A DNA stretch of 64,000 nt from Nymphaea colorata (GCF_008831285.2 NC_045146.1:11048972-11112971), one strand, 5' to 3'. Positions 25,189-37,368 are shown, counted from the first letter of the stretch. Notes: generated by a model not told the origin, from the sequence alone. A program made the numbers and translations.

Positions 25189-25737
25189 GAAACTCGCTTG
25201 TTGGAACATGAGGGGGGCTGCAAGGCCGCGGCCCAAAAAGACTTCGTAAATCTTTGTAAATCTGAAAGGCCTATGATCTGCTTTCTCCTTGATGTGCAAG
25301 TTAAGGAGGTGGTGATCAATAGTGTTGCTCATCACTTGAACATGGAAGTGGTGCAGAGGAATGAAGATGGGGAAGATGGGCGAGCTCGTATTTTTTGCCT
25401 CCGGAACCAGGAGCATGTTCGTAACCATAGATGAGTTAAAAACCAGTGGTGGTTGGCTGGTTATTTCTCTTTTACTAGTGCGGCGCAGATCTTTCATATA
25501 ATAGCTGTTTACATGCCTAATAACCCTTTTCTACGACGTAATAGCTTTCCTGAGCTAGGACTTTTCCTTAATGTTCAAGACATTCCTACTTTGATCTATG
25601 GAGATTTTAATGCTATGCATATCAACCTCAACAAAACAGGTAAGACCCCAATTGCTCAAACATGTATTGATTTTAATAGATTAATCCAATCTTCCAATTT
25701 GAAGGAGCTATGTGACAACCAAAGCAACTATACTTGA
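25189..25737 (+). pseudogene. LINE ORF2 endonuclease domain
   Basis: It starts MKLACWNMRGAA, the N-terminal 'WNxRG' block of APE-type LINE endonucleases. After frameshifts, IAVYMPNNPFLR and LIYGDFNAMH supply the xxGDFNA catalytic block. The protein would nick target DNA. Stops at about 25432 and 25735 make it non-functional. Confidence 0.85.
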
Positions 25738-26394
25738 TCCAATAGGCGCTAGGGTAAGGATAAGATCATATGCAAGCTTGATTGAGATTTCACAAATTCT
25801 TCTTAGTAAAGACAGACCAATGTTGTATGTGCTCTTTCTACATCCCCCAGAGCTACTTCAGACCACAAGGTGATCATAGTTAAGATGGAGAGTCCTCTTT
25901 GGTAGAGTAAGAATAGAAGATGCTTCAGAGTCATAAAACCCTAGCTGCTGACCAGAGAAGGCCGACATGTTATCAGTTAAGCGTGGGGGGCAACGGTGCA
26001 GGGGTGTCCTGTGCTGCAGGTCCTTCAAAAGCTTGAGGTGGTTAAGAATAGCCTGATTCACTGAAATAAAAATTCTTTGGGCATATTGAGGACAACATAA
26101 AGTCCCTACAATGTCGTCTCGGGCAAGCACAAGTGAATAGTGAGGTAGGGGATGAGTGGGCTTCTAGGGAAGAGGATTCCATCAAGAGAAAGTTGGAGTA
26201 GGCATTACACTTGGAAGAGATCATATGAAAGGAAAAGTCGGGAGTCAAGTGGTTACTAGATGGCGACAAAAACACATGCTTCTTCCAAACTATAGCCAAC
26301 AATAGATCAAGGAGGAATTGCATTGTAGATCTCGAGGTGGCAGGACAAACTTTCTCTTCAATCAACAACATTTTGGAAGCAGCTAGCAGCTATT

Positions 26395-27781
26395 TTGAAT
26401 GTTTCGTTAATGATGATAGGGCTAGTGGCGAAATCCCTAATGATATTTGGCAGGGAGAACTCATCCATTTTGGAACCAGTCACCTACGTGAAGGTCAAGG
26501 AAGTAGTTATGTCTCTTGATAAGGACAGTGCTCCAGGGCCTGATGGGTTCCTGAACTCCTTTTATCAAATCATGTGGGAGGAGATTAGACATGATATATA
26601 GAGAGTGGGGGACAATTTTTTGAGAACAGGTAAGATAGTGCGAAGATTGAGCAAAACTCACTTGATGCTCATCCCCAAGAAAAGAGGAGCTCGTCGAATG
26701 AGGATTTTAGACCCATTGCCCTACGCAATAGCCTTTATAAGGTGATTGTTAAAGTTATGGTGCAGCGCATGAAGAAGATCCTACCCCAAATGATTGAGAT
26801 AATTCAAGGGGCCTTTGTTAAGTCTAGGGAGATCCATGATCAGATTGCCATGGCCAATGATCTGGTACACCTTTTTGACAAAAGGAAAGAGGTAGTGGCT
26901 TGTCTCAAACTTGATATCTCTAAAGCATGTGATAGAGTATCTTGGAGATTCTTGCAAAACAGCCTTCTTTATATGAGATTCCACCCTTCATGGGTGGAAA
27001 AGTCATGGTTTGTGTCTCCTTGGTCTCCTATGCAGTGATAATTAATGGTGAGGTAGGGAGAAATTTCACTGCGACGAGGGGTGTTAGGCAACGCGACCCA
27101 ATGTCCCCTTACCTTTTCATTCTAGTAATGGAAATGGTATCTAGGTATCTTAAGGGACAAATAATGAGGAGGGCCTTTCGCCTCCCCTCCTTAGTTAGAG
27201 CCATACCTTATGTCCACTACCTAATGTTTGCAGATGATCTCCTATTGTTTAGTGTTGCTTCAGTTAAATCACTAACCAATATAAAGAGTGTCCTGAGTAA
27301 GCTAGAAGAGAGAGTGTGCTTTATAATCAATAACTCCAAATCTTCTCTGCTTACTTTTAACGTTGACGCTGCTTTAGAGCAAAGGTTGGCCAACATTGGT
27401 GGTTGGTAGGTGGTAAAGCTGCCTTTGGAATATTTGAGTGTTCCTCTTTTTACAGGAAGCTTAAATGTGGAGCATTGCATAGGGTTGATTGCTAAATTTG
27501 AGAAGAAGATGGCTTCTTGGAAAACCCAACTCCTATCCTATGTAGGGCGTGCTTGCCTTATCATTCATAACCTGAGCTCCATGGGTAATTTTTGGATGCA
27601 ATCTTTCTCTCTCCCGCATGAAGTAGTGAAGAAGCTGGGGAGATGCATGGCCAGCTTCCTGTGGGTTGATACAAAGGCTAACCAACATATTCACCAAATA
27701 GCCTGGCATTCTTTGTGTAAGCCCAAGGTGGAAGGAGAGATTAAAATACACCTTCTTGAGGATGTAAATGATCCCTCCTAG
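26395..27781 (+). pseudogene. LINE ORF2 reverse transcriptase
   Basis: Blocks in order: SAPGPDGFLNSFYQ, ALRNSLYKVIVKVMVQRMK, VACLKLDISKACDRVSW, FTATRGVRQRDPMSPYLFIL and MFADDLLLF (the F-x-DD catalytic centre), then WKTQLLSYVGRACLI and FLWVDTKANQHIHQIAW. Frames change at about 26600, 26700, 27030 and 27410. This is the clearest part of the element. The 'DFRPIAL' and 'DKAFD' consensus positions have drifted, DISKACD replacing DKAFD. Confidence 0.92.
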
Positions 27782-28249
27782 CGAGCAGACTTTGCTCTTC
27801 TTTTATTAACAATTCACTCTTTGCTCAGTGGTACAGAGCTAGATATCTTAAATCTAAGAGTTTGTGGATTGACTATGCGAAAACCTTGGAGGGGATCTTG
27901 AGCTTGGAAAAGCTTAGGAAAATGCTGAAAAAAGATAGTAAACTGGGTGAGGTGGAAGATTAGTGATGGAAAATTAGTCTCTTTCTGGTCAGATTGGTGG
28001 TATGATGAAATTCTGGTGAAATCAATTACTGGAGAGGACTATGGTGTCATAGTTGATCAGCTGAAGCTTTAGTAGCCAAGGTTAGGGAGATGGGTGAGGC
28101 TAGACTAGCTCTGCGGAGCAAGGCATTAGCCGTGACTAGGTGTATTCACTAGCTAATGAGGCTGACCAACTAGTTAGTAATGCAAAAGAGCTCAAGGATC
28201 TAATCTCTAGGATGACTTGGGAAGCCACAAGGTAGAAGGAAGGTCAGGA

Positions 28250-29143
28250 AGGTTGGCAGAAGGGTATATGGAACGGACACATCCCAGCTAGAGCAAGTTG
28301 TATTACTTACATCGCCAGTCACATGAGACTACCCACTCAAGACAGATTAAAAAGGCACAGAGTTCATTTGGCAAATAGATGCCACCTATGCAAAAGGGAG
28401 GAGGAGAACAATGTGCATGTCATGTTCAAGTGTTCAGTAGTCCAAAAGGTGTGGTGAAAGACGATTGCAAGTTTTGGCAGGAGTAGGCTCCCATGGTAGA
28501 GTATAGATAAGGAATTTCAGCTTTGGAGCAATGTGTCTTTCAAGGCTAAATGACTTAGGAAATGTTGGATGTTGCTTTTTCAATCACGGTATGGAAGTTG
28601 TGGTGGTTTAGGAACGAAATGGCTCATGAGAGAATGAACACAGTTACAATTGAACATATCTTTTGTGTTGTTTGGTGCTCAACTAAGGACGCTTTTCAAA
28701 GTTTGCAACTGGAGGACGAGGAGCGAAAGGCAATGTCGACTTGGTTCCTCACTGGGATCCTCTGTGAGGGCAGGCTCTCAAGCTTAAACATGGAAGCTAA
28801 TGTGCTTCAAATTGTCACATGTAAGAAGGGCACTAAAACCATGGTGATGGGCATGTGGAGTTTGAAAGGTATGAAATCCAGTGAGTCCTTACTTACTAAA
28901 GCTCACTCTAGGGAGGATGAGGCTGAATTACACATGCTTACTGGCTGGCTGCAATCTATGGCGAGAGCCAATGGTAGTTTTGGGATCATATTGAACAATG
29001 AAGGATGGAAGCATAAACTTAGAGCGATGCTGGAAGGCTGGAGGCCGATTAATCAGAAATGGCAACACATTAGAGCGCTCAGCCAACATCTAAGGGTACT
29101 TTGCCAACTACCTACTTTAAAGGTTGGGGAGCAGAAGCGTTAG
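28250..29143 (+). pseudogene. LINE ORF2 zf-RVT and C-terminal tail
   Basis: At 28250-28460 a Cys/His motif reads CHLCKREEENNVHVMFKC, the zf-RVT finger that follows plant LINE RTs. The 193-aa frame at 28562-29143 starts with ITVWKLWWFRNEMAHER, the same W..W..RN block as at the left edge of the window. 3' UTR follows to about 29424. Confidence 0.8.
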
Positions 29144-29440
29144 TATGGGGAAAGAGATGGGAGGGATGATGGTGGTTAATGTTAAATAGGCTTTACTAAT
29201 ACTGTTACTGCTTAAGTCTTTTGCCTTTAATCAGGAGCAGCTACGCTCGTGGTTTTTTGGCCTTTTGGTGGCGATTTTGGGGCGGCTGGGTTATGCTTTT
29301 TTGTTTTTTATCTTCTACTATGGCTGATGCTCAGCTTTTTGTAAATCTTTCTTCAATCATGTATATATCTTAATTTTTTTGCAATAATAGAAAGAGAGCC
29401 TACCTCCCAGCAGCCGTTTATTGACACTTATGGGACTCAC

Positions 29441-31578
29441 GAATGCTCACAAGCACATCTATAAGAGTAAGACAAGATTAAACCATAATGAGGTGATAAT
29501 CGAATTAAGCAAATCTTGAAACTTACTTAAGTTCAAGGGAAACACCCTTACGAATTATAATATTTTTCTTGTTTTAAATATCAAATCTTCACCTTTTTCA
29601 ACATATTATTTTGATATTTGAAATTTTACAAAATCTCTATCTTTGGCCCTATGATGAACAAGAACTATGATCATGGTCCATCTATTTTGTTGGAAAACTT
29701 GCTTTTCCAAAACATGATAAGTTGAAGTCATGTTTTGCAAAATAAGTCTTTTACAACTATATTTCTAATCATATTTCTTAAACAAATTGGAAACTTCGAT
29801 TTCAAAACTATCTTTGAATACTAGTTATCTTTTAGTTGAGTTCTAGTGACAATATTTGAAGAACTCAAATGACCTTACAAGTGTTTTTTTTTAACAATTT
29901 ATTTTCTATACTATTTAGCTATTCCAACAATTCAATCTCAAATTTTAAAAGTTACTAATTATTAAGGGTTAGTTAACCCTTAAGACCACAGTTCTATGCA
30001 TGAGGGCACTTTTTTTTAACCAAAACACATTTTAATCATTTAAAAATTTGTCTTAATATGTAAAAAAAAAATTATTTAGACTTGAGTACATATGCATATA
30101 GGATTTATGATAACATTTCAAATATTTGGATGTGCAAAGCAAGAGGCTAGTTCTTGGTTAGGTTACCCTCAATAAAGGCGTTAGGAATGGCTAGACCATG
30201 TACCGACGTGTGAGTTCCTTTTCTTTTTCGTTTCAAAATAAACCTCATTTTTCTGAAGCACTTCAAAGACAAAAATAAAATTTGGAGATGCAAACAGGTA
30301 ACTAACTCCAAATATCAACCTAAATAACAAGGTCGCTGGCTAGGCCTCGACAAGCAAAGAGCTTTGCCTTGGCTGAGCTTTTGTTTGTGTTACAATAATC
30401 CTCTAAAATCATTTGGGCTTAGGCTTCAGATTTTCTCTAAACTTACATCCTTCTGTTTATTCACCTGGATTTTAGTTGAATAGTTTTAAGATTGCCCTTT
30501 GATGGCAACATAAACACTGCAAGCATTGCATAAGTAGACAAAACCTACACATGGATTACGTGATTTTTCCATGAAGTACTATGAAAAAAATATATATATT
30601 CATTGAAAACTAGTGGAGAAAAATTTATTTTTCAACTTTCATTATATCAATAATTTGGTTCAATTCCACATGGAACAAGATCAAGAGTTGAGTCCAAAAA
30701 ATCTAACTTGAATATTTACTAGAACTTTAAGAAACTTGTTGGGAAATAATAAGGCTTCACCAGCCAGTTTTGAAACTTTTTTTACAAGAACATGCCAACA
30801 AGACTAAAAATTTTGAGATGGAACTTGACATTACACTAATCAAGTTAATGCTAAACCAACCTAGACTACTAACCTTAAAGAAACTATTCACAAAACTTAA
30901 TTTGGCTGCCATATTTTTAAAAAAGAGATGCTAGAGAAACACATAAGCTCATAGGGGACATGTTAAAAGTCCACTGGAAGTCAACTCCAAAAATTTGATT
31001 TTTCAGATTCAACACTAAAATATGCTTAAATCGATTTTGACTCAACCGAGATAGATACATAGGTGATCGCCCCATCTAACACCTCTCTGTATAAAGTCTC
31101 TTAATCCTAACTCTCAATGTTCCAACACCAGGTTATAAACAATTACTGAATGAGGGTTTGAAATGCCATGTACAAGTTATAAACAAAATTGAAAATTGAG
31201 CGAGGGGCCCCATATAAAATCAGATTAGATGCTGGAGATTCCAAACTTTTTCCTAGATTTTTCAAAGAAATCAATTGGTAGTTATAATGACAGGTCACAC
31301 CCCTACTCCAATCAGACATATGTTGTTTTTGCTCAAGTTTTTAACTCAAAGACTCTAAACTTCTTCCAAAATGCTTTAAACAAAAAGCTAAATTAATCAA
31401 GCTAGGACACTAAAATGCCTATTCTACATGGTAGTTAGGGTAGGGATAAGAAAAACATGGTAGCCCAAACTAAGTACTCAAGCAGCCTAGGACCTCAAGG
31501 GCAAGAAAGAAGGGGAGGTCGACTTTGGAGCTCGTTTTGGAAAGTGGGTTGTTAATTTCTTGCTCAAGTGGATCAATT
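29441..31578. other. AT-rich decayed DNA, no gene
   Basis: No coding region was supported. Sequence at about 30295-30395 repeats 18467-18565, so at least part belongs to the same decayed dispersed repeat that the LINE entered. Confidence 0.45.
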
Positions 31579-31738
31579 TCAAAGTTATTTTTTATAATCT
31601 TGAATTCAAAATCTTCCAAATCAATGTAGATTCAAAGTTATTTTTTATAATCTTGAATTCAAAATCTTTCAAATCAATGTAGATTCAAAGTTATTTTTTA
31701 TAATCTTGAATTCAAAATCTTCCAAATCAATCGTAGAA
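31579..31738. repeat. 53-bp tandem repeat, three copies
   Basis: Units at 31579, 31632 and 31685 each read TCAAAGTTATTTTTTATAAT then CTTGAATTCAAAATCTT, nearly identical. The third diverges at its end. Confidence 0.9.
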
Positions 31739-33030
31739 TCTCTTAGCACAATAACTTGATTTGTGCTACTAAAAGAAAAGGAAAATCAATGGACAATAGA
31801 CACATTCATTTTACACGGTTCAACAAGGAATTGTCTACTTCCATGAGGGGTGTTAGACTCTTCCCAATGATTGTGATGAATTACGAGAGCTGGGATACAA
31901 AAAATGAATCATGAGCTTTTACAGGATAGGCAAGACAGCGCAACAAGCAGCCTCCAACAATAATAGGTGACTTGCTTAAAAAACTTTTGTGTGATCCTGT
32001 CCAATCATCTCACTATAAAAAGAGCATAGGCCACACAAAGAAATATATCTAACTCCACCAAAAATTGTGGACTTTCTAACACTTCCTATCATGTGGGCAT
32101 CATATCGAAACATCCCCATATGCTGGTGACAAGCTTGAGTTTGGGTCTTATAATTCCCTTAGTTAAGGCATCTGTAATCTACTTAGTGCCCTTCACATAT
32201 GGTGTTCTTATCTCCCTTGTAATCACTTTTCCCTTGAAATAGCGGCAGTCGATTTCAATATGTTTTATGTGCTCATGAAACACAAGATTAACATAAATAT
32301 AAATATCTGCTTGATTGTCAGATAACATCCCTACAGGCATGTTCACTTCTAGACCTAGTTATTGGATCAAACACTTGGTCCATATATGCTTACTTGCTCT
32401 TGAAACCATAGCAGATATTATGCTTTGGCACTGGATCATGCCACAACTCTTTGCTTTTTCATGCTACCATATTTTCTCCAACAAAGACACAATATCCAAT
32501 GGTGGATCTTATGTCACTAGCATGTCCTGTCTAGTCGGCGACAATGAATCCCATGGTGTCTGGACAACCACTTATTTTATACCAAGACCTTGTCCAGGAG
32601 TCCTCTTTGTATATCCCAAAATACAGACCATCATTCCCATGTGTGACTCTCTTGGACTATGTATATATAACTACATTCACTACATAACATGTATATGAAT
32701 GAGCAGCTGTCAAGTATATAAGTTTACCATCAACCACTCAGATCTTCCTTTGTCAACTTTTGGTTAGTAATGGCAGGGACCAATCTTTAAAATGGACTCA
32801 ATTGGAGTGTCGTCTGATCTAGAATCAATATTCTTTGTTTCTCTTAATACATCAAAAGCATATTTTCTCTGGCACAAGAATAGAACTTTCTAAGAAGGAG
32901 CAATTTCAATACCTAGAAATCTTTTGAGTCTCCCAAGGTCCTTAATGTCAAATGTGACTTGAAAATGCTTTTTAAAATTTAGAATAGTCTAGTCATCAGT
33001 ATGGTGCCAGCATGATTAAAGCATGTTCCA
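31739..33030 (-). pseudogene. Copia E remnant: RNase H/RT tail and possible 3' LTR
   Basis: Minus-strand translation of 32080-32300 gives NLVFHEHIKHIEIDCRYFK and ITDALTKGI, the end of copia RNase H. Decayed RNase H and RT sequence continues to about 33030. Just left is TGTTAGACTC at 31851 and CTTTCTAACA ending at 32081, which could be the ends of a 231-bp 3' LTR; the LTR may start further left. Many stops; no intact frame. Confidence 0.6.
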
Positions 33031-33765
33031 AAATTTTATAAAGAATCTTTCTAATTGTTATTAAGCTTTATCAAATGCAGTGATACTTATTGTTATTGCC
33101 AATTTGCTGATTTTCAGTTTAGAGATTTTCATTTTCTCTAACTTAATAGTAGATAATAAATTGTGGATTATAACACAATTTTTAGCTCTACCGATGCAGA
33201 TAGCAAGCTCGAATGCAAAAAGATGAAGGGCTTGTGCTGAATCTATGCATCTCCTTAGGTTTCCCTAGTCCCTAACAATATGCAAGAAAGTTTAAGAGGA
33301 ACACATACATAAAAGTAGTTCATGTTAAATATATAATGTTTAAAAGTTTTTCCCACATCCTCTATTGTTATTTTCAAAAAACCAGGCTTTTCATTTTCAT
33401 TGTTACATTTGGCTAGGATGTATATATTTTGGATTTAGACATTTCAAAATTAGCATCCAAATCAGATTATTAATTTGGTTCAGTTATTTAAGAATTAGCA
33501 TCTAAATTAGATTTTGAATCGGATTCAATTGTGAATTAAAAAAAAGAAATTTTAGATTGGACTTAATGGATTTAAAAGTTGGATTGAAATATAGTATAAT
33601 TTTTTTCATCTATGAATATGAATATGTCAACATCTAATAAATTGGATATGGTAAAAGATATAACCAATTTGAATAGATATGTGTGACATCATAGTTAACA
33701 ATCGACATGGCCCATTATGTTAGCTTCAAAAAGTTTTATTTTTCAAAACTTTGGTATTTCATGCT
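33031..33765. other. AT-rich DNA, nothing recognised
   Basis: No frame, RNA gene or repeat boundary was supported. Confidence 0.45.
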
Positions 33766-34158
33766 CATCCCAATCACCTTTGTACTTTAGAAAATCGGCT
33801 TATAGAGTATCTTCAATTTTTAAATGGTTTATTCTCACAATTCATCACTGATTCACTAGGAGAGTGAAAAAGGTTGTACTGGACGGCAACTTTGTCCCCA
33901 AGGCCTCTTGCAACTACCCAAAAAATTGATTATCAACTTTGATACTCCATGCAATCTCATAATGTATAAATTTTCTAAGTTCTCTACATGCTTTTTTGTC
34001 TCATCGTTAACCTCTATTGTGCTTAATTAAAACTTAGAATCTAGAATCTTTCTTTAATCGCGCTATAAAAAAGCAATTGCCTTGCAAGAAGGTGGCATTA
34101 CTTTTTGCACTCTCTTGTCATGTCGCTATATTATTTGGGGTCTTTCTTTTATTTGTCA
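33766..34158 (-). pseudogene. Ty3/gypsy integrase core fragment
   Basis: Minus-strand translation yields IMRLHGVSKLIIN, then LQEALGTKLPSSTTF and RINHLKIEDTL. These correspond to the gypsy blocks RLHGxPxxIVSDRD, xLGTxLxxSTxxHPQ and SERTIQTLEDMLR. Frames shift between blocks and the catalytic Asp region is damaged. A MITE cluster interrupts the fragment on its right. Confidence 0.6.
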
Positions 34159-34166
34159 AATAAAAC

Positions 34167-35425
34167 TAGGGCTGCACAACGAGTCGAGCCAACTCGGGCT
34201 CGACTCGAACTCACTCGAGTAAACTCGACTCGAGCTCGACTCGTTTTTATACGAGTAAAGCTCGAGTTTAAATGTAAACTCGAGTACGTTAATGAGCCCA
34301 GTTCGAGTTAGACAAACTCGACTCGATTAAACTCGACTCGGCTCGACTTTAATCTCTATTTTTTTATACGTTTTTATTTTCCCTCTTCTTTTTTTGTTTT
34401 GTATTTTTTAATTTTCCCTCCATTTTTACCCACACAGCCACACTTCCTTTTCTTTTTTCATTATTTTTTCCCTCTCCTTTTTCTCTTTCCTCACCAAGCT
34501 TCCTTCTTTTTCTTCTTTTTTCACCCCCACTTTTTCTTCTCGCCTTTAACCATTTCTCATGGCAGGTGCCATTACCGGGGACATCTAGGGCTGCACACAA
34601 GCCGAGTCGAGCTCGAGCTCGGCTCGACTCATGTGTTTAGTGAGCTCGAGCTCGTCACGAGCTTCTCATCTTCAACTCGAGCTCGACTCGAGAAACTGCT
34701 GTCGAGCTCGAGCTCGGCTCGAGCGGCTCGTTTATTTTTCTTCACGCTCCTTTTTTGTCATCGGTAATAGCCATGAGTACCATGAGTTCATGCGCTCTTT
34801 TCCATTATGGTGATGGATGTCCTCGCACCTGCCATGAGAGTGGGGGCAAAAAAAGAGGAAAAAGAAGGAAGCCTCGTGAGGAAAGAGAAAAAGGAGAGGG
34901 AAAAAATAATGAAAAAAGAAAAGGAAATGTGGCTGCGTGGGTAAAAATGGAAGGAAAATTAAAAAATACAAAACAAAAAAGAGAGAAAATAAAAACATAA
35001 AAAAAAAAGAGATTAAAGTCGAGCCGAGTCGAGTTTAATCGAGTCGAGTTTGTCTAACTCGAACTCGGCTCGTTAATGTACTCGAGTTTACATTTAAACT
35101 CAAGCTTGACTTGTATAAAAACGAGTTGAGTTTACTCGAGCGAGTTCGAGTCGAGCCCGAGTTGGCTCGACTGGTTGTGCAGCCCTAAGGACATCCATCA
35201 CCATAATGGAAAAGAGGGCATGAACTCATGGCTATTACCGATGACAAAAAAGGAGCGTGAAGAAAAATAAACGAGCCGCTCGAGCCGAGCTCAAGCTCGG
35301 CGGCAGCTTCTCGAGTCGAGCTCGAGTTGAAGATGAGAAGCTCGTGACGAGCTCGAGTCAAGCTCGAGCTCACTAAACATGAGCCGAGCCGAGCTCGAGC
35401 TCGACTCGGCTCGTGTGCAGCCCTA
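34167..35425. mobile_element. Outer MITE (TAGGGCTGCA family, hAT-like, 8-bp TSD)
   Basis: Ends TAGGGCTGCACAACGAG (34167) and CTCGTGTGCAGCCCTA (ending 35425) are flanked by an 8-bp duplication AATAAAAC (34159-34166 and 35426-35433). Subtracting the inner copy leaves an element of about 650 bp. It is packed with GAGCTCGAGTCGAG words near both ends and a pyrimidine-rich centre. Frames found here (34364-34600, 34399-34767) are fortuitous. Confidence 0.9.
34586..35187. mobile_element. Inner MITE of the same family, inserted inverted
   Basis: TAGGGCTGCACACAAG (34586) to TTGTGCAGCCCTA (ending 35187), 602 bp, is flanked by near-identical 8-bp sequences GGGACATC (34578-34585) and AGGACATC (35188-35195). 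Its sequence is the reverse complement of the outer element: 34586-34820 mirrors 35187-35425, and 34820-35187 mirrors 34167-34585. Confidence 0.88.
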
Positions 35426-35433
35426 AATAAAAC

Positions 35434-36154
35434 CTCAAGTACACTATCTAGCATTTATGCCTTTCTCTTGATCGAAATATATTCTATTCCATTATACATT
35501 GAATCAATTGTGAGGCATTATACTACACACACATCTCGAGCAAAGACTGAAACCTTCCCCTTTTTCTCTAGGGTTCAGAGCTACTTTTGATGCGTCAAGG
35601 TGATCATGCATTGAATCAATTGCAAGCATCTACACACACATGCTTCCACCTTTGTACCTAAGACATTTGGCATCATATTCACCTTCTCTAGACGGTAGGA
35701 TAAACTCAAAATCATAACCTTTCAAACTCAATCCGCCTTTGTTAGCTTGACTTAGGGACAAATGAGTGAGATAGCTCTAAGTTCCAAGCCATGGTGTAGT
35801 TCATATCGTGCAACTACAAGTCTACAATTGCCTAAAAGCACATATAAACGATCTTGTATTACTTTGAGGGGTCGAAAAGCAATTGAGGCCAGGCAATCCA
35901 CTTCATAAAGGAACTTGGTTCAAATATTACATTACTGTCATGTCCAAATATAATTTTCTTCTAAGCTATAATAGGTTTCCAAAAAAGCTATTCAGGGTGG
36001 TAGACACAAGAGTGGGGCCAGCGGCTTCTCTTGAAATGCCACAAAACAACCACTCACCTTAAAAAAAAAAACGTCCCTTTGCATGCATTTGTGCATTTGT
36101 ATACATAAAAAAATCCTCATCGTCCTCGACATGAGGACGCGTCAGCTTTTCCTT
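35434..36154. other. Decayed DNA right of the MITE cluster
   Basis: No motif could be confirmed. By position it may continue the gypsy relic interrupted at 34159, but I could not show this. Confidence 0.35.
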
Positions 36155-37030
36155 CAGGGGCCGTTTGATAGCTGGAAACCATGGAAACGGAAAAAAATTT
36201 CCAGAAATATATTTCTGGAATTGAGAAATAGGAAAAAAAATTCCATATTTCCAAAACAAGCTTGTGTTTGTTAAGTAGGAAATATTTTTTTGGAAAGAAA
36301 TTTCGTCGTTTGTCAGAAGTGGAAGAAGAGAAGGGAAGGGAAGGAGGAGGAGGAAGAAGAGAAGGAAGAGGAGGAGGAGGAAGAAGGGAAGGAAGGGAAT
36401 GGAAGGGAAGGAGGAGGAGGAAGAAGGGAAGGGAAGGGAAGGAGGAGGAGGAAGAAGGGAAGGGAAGGGAGGAGGAGGAAGAAGGAGGAGGAGGAAGAAG
36501 AAAGGAAGGGAAGGAGGGAGGATTTTGTGGATGATGGGCGTCAGGCGGTGCCATCGGCGGCGGCGGGGGACGTGGGGAGGTGGCCTCGCCGTGCCCTCCT
36601 CCCCTTCTTCCCTTCTTCTCCTTCCCTCCTTGCCGTGCCCTCCTCCCCTTCTTCCCCTCTTCTCCTTCTTCCCCTCTTCTCCTTCCCTCCTCGCCGTCCC
36701 CTCTTTTCCCCTCTGCTCCTTCCCTCCTCGCCGTGCCCTCCTCCCCTTCTTCCTCCTCCCTCTTCCCTCCTTCCCTTCCTCCTCAATCATTCCTTTCTTC
36801 CTCCTTCTTCCTCCTCCCTCCTTCCCTTGCTCCTCTTCCTCCCTTCCTCAGCGTCCCTTTTTCATCCCAACGGTCAAAAAAAATTTTGGAAAAATTTTTT
36901 CAGAAATATTTTTCCATTTCCACTTTTAACGGTAAAAAAAAATTCTAAGTTTGATGGAGAGGAAAAATTTTAAAATTTTGAATTTTTTTCTACTGCTACA
37001 GTACATTTGCAAGGCATCAAACGCGCCTTG
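36155..37030. mobile_element. Foldback/MITE-like element with purine and pyrimidine arms
   Basis: Ends CAGGGGCCGTTTGATAGC (36155) and GGCATCAAACGCGCCTTG (ending 37030) form imperfect 18-bp inverted repeats. Inside, about 200 bp of GGAAGG/GAGGAG purine repeats (36310-36520) face about 260 bp of CCTCCTT/CTTCCC pyrimidine repeats (36590-36850) across a GC-rich centre. Near the left end is a perfect 22-bp palindrome TTCCAGAAATATATTTCTGGAA (36199-36220). No target duplication was found. Long frames here are low-complexity artefacts. Confidence 0.65.
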
Positions 37031-37368
37031 AGAGAAGACGTTTGGGTTCCACATTGATTGAAACCTGGGTAGGATTCAGATTGGAACCGAATATTTGTAA
37101 CTGAATCCATATCCAATAGTGTAAGATCCAAGTTTTACATAGTCCGGTCGGGCTCCTATCGAAATATGAAGGCGAGTTCGAATACCTAAAACATATTTTA
37201 ATCCGAACGCATTTTTTCTGCCGTCTACTTGGCGGAAGGGCTGGCCGGGTGGCGCGCCGCTGTCTGTGTGATGCGTCGTCCGTGTTGCGCGTGGATGCTT
37301 CCGCTTCCTATGCGTTTCCGATGCTTCGTTGGTGTTGCGCCAGGACACTTCTTTTCCCTATGATCGTC
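37031..37368 (+). promoter_or_regulatory. TRAX: TRAX promoter and 5' UTR region
   Basis: GC content rises sharply at about 37210, just ahead of the first TRAX exon. In-frame upstream ATGs exist at 37321 and 37360. No TATA box could be chosen with confidence. Confidence 0.4.

Larger units (their letters stand above)
23471..29424 (+). mobile_element. Near full-length, decayed LINE (L1-type) retrotransposon
   Basis: A 5.95-kb insertion is bounded by a perfect 16-bp direct repeat CACTTATGGGACTCAC (23455-23470 and 29425-29440), consistent with a LINE target-site duplication. Domain order is ORF1 (nucleic-acid-binding) followed by ORF2 (endonuclease, RT, zf-RVT and C-terminal tail). All parts are cut by stops and frameshifts. 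There is no clear poly(A) at the 3' end (..CCGTTTATTGA), which is atypical. Confidence 0.85.

Noticed and set aside
24786-25497. Minus-strand frames of 131 and 177 aa
   Set aside because: Antisense shadows of LINE ORF1/ORF2; the plus strand carries the recognisable endonuclease motifs.
32315-32698. 127-aa plus-strand frame
   Set aside because: It is antisense to the decayed copia E RNase H; no independent motif.
34187-34330. CRISPR-like regular ACTCGAGTCGAG repeats
   Set aside because: No spacer-repeat periodicity; these are MITE terminal repeats in a eukaryotic genome.
34364-35454. Several 60-122 aa frames on both strands
   Set aside because: Products of the GAGCTCGAG-rich and pyrimidine-rich MITE arms, mirrored by the inverted copy.
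36059-36973. Long open frames of up to 243 aa on both strands, rich in Glu/Arg/Gly or Pro/Ser/Leu
   Set aside because: They are translations of purine/pyrimidine simple repeats in a foldback element; all frames are open because stops cannot form there.
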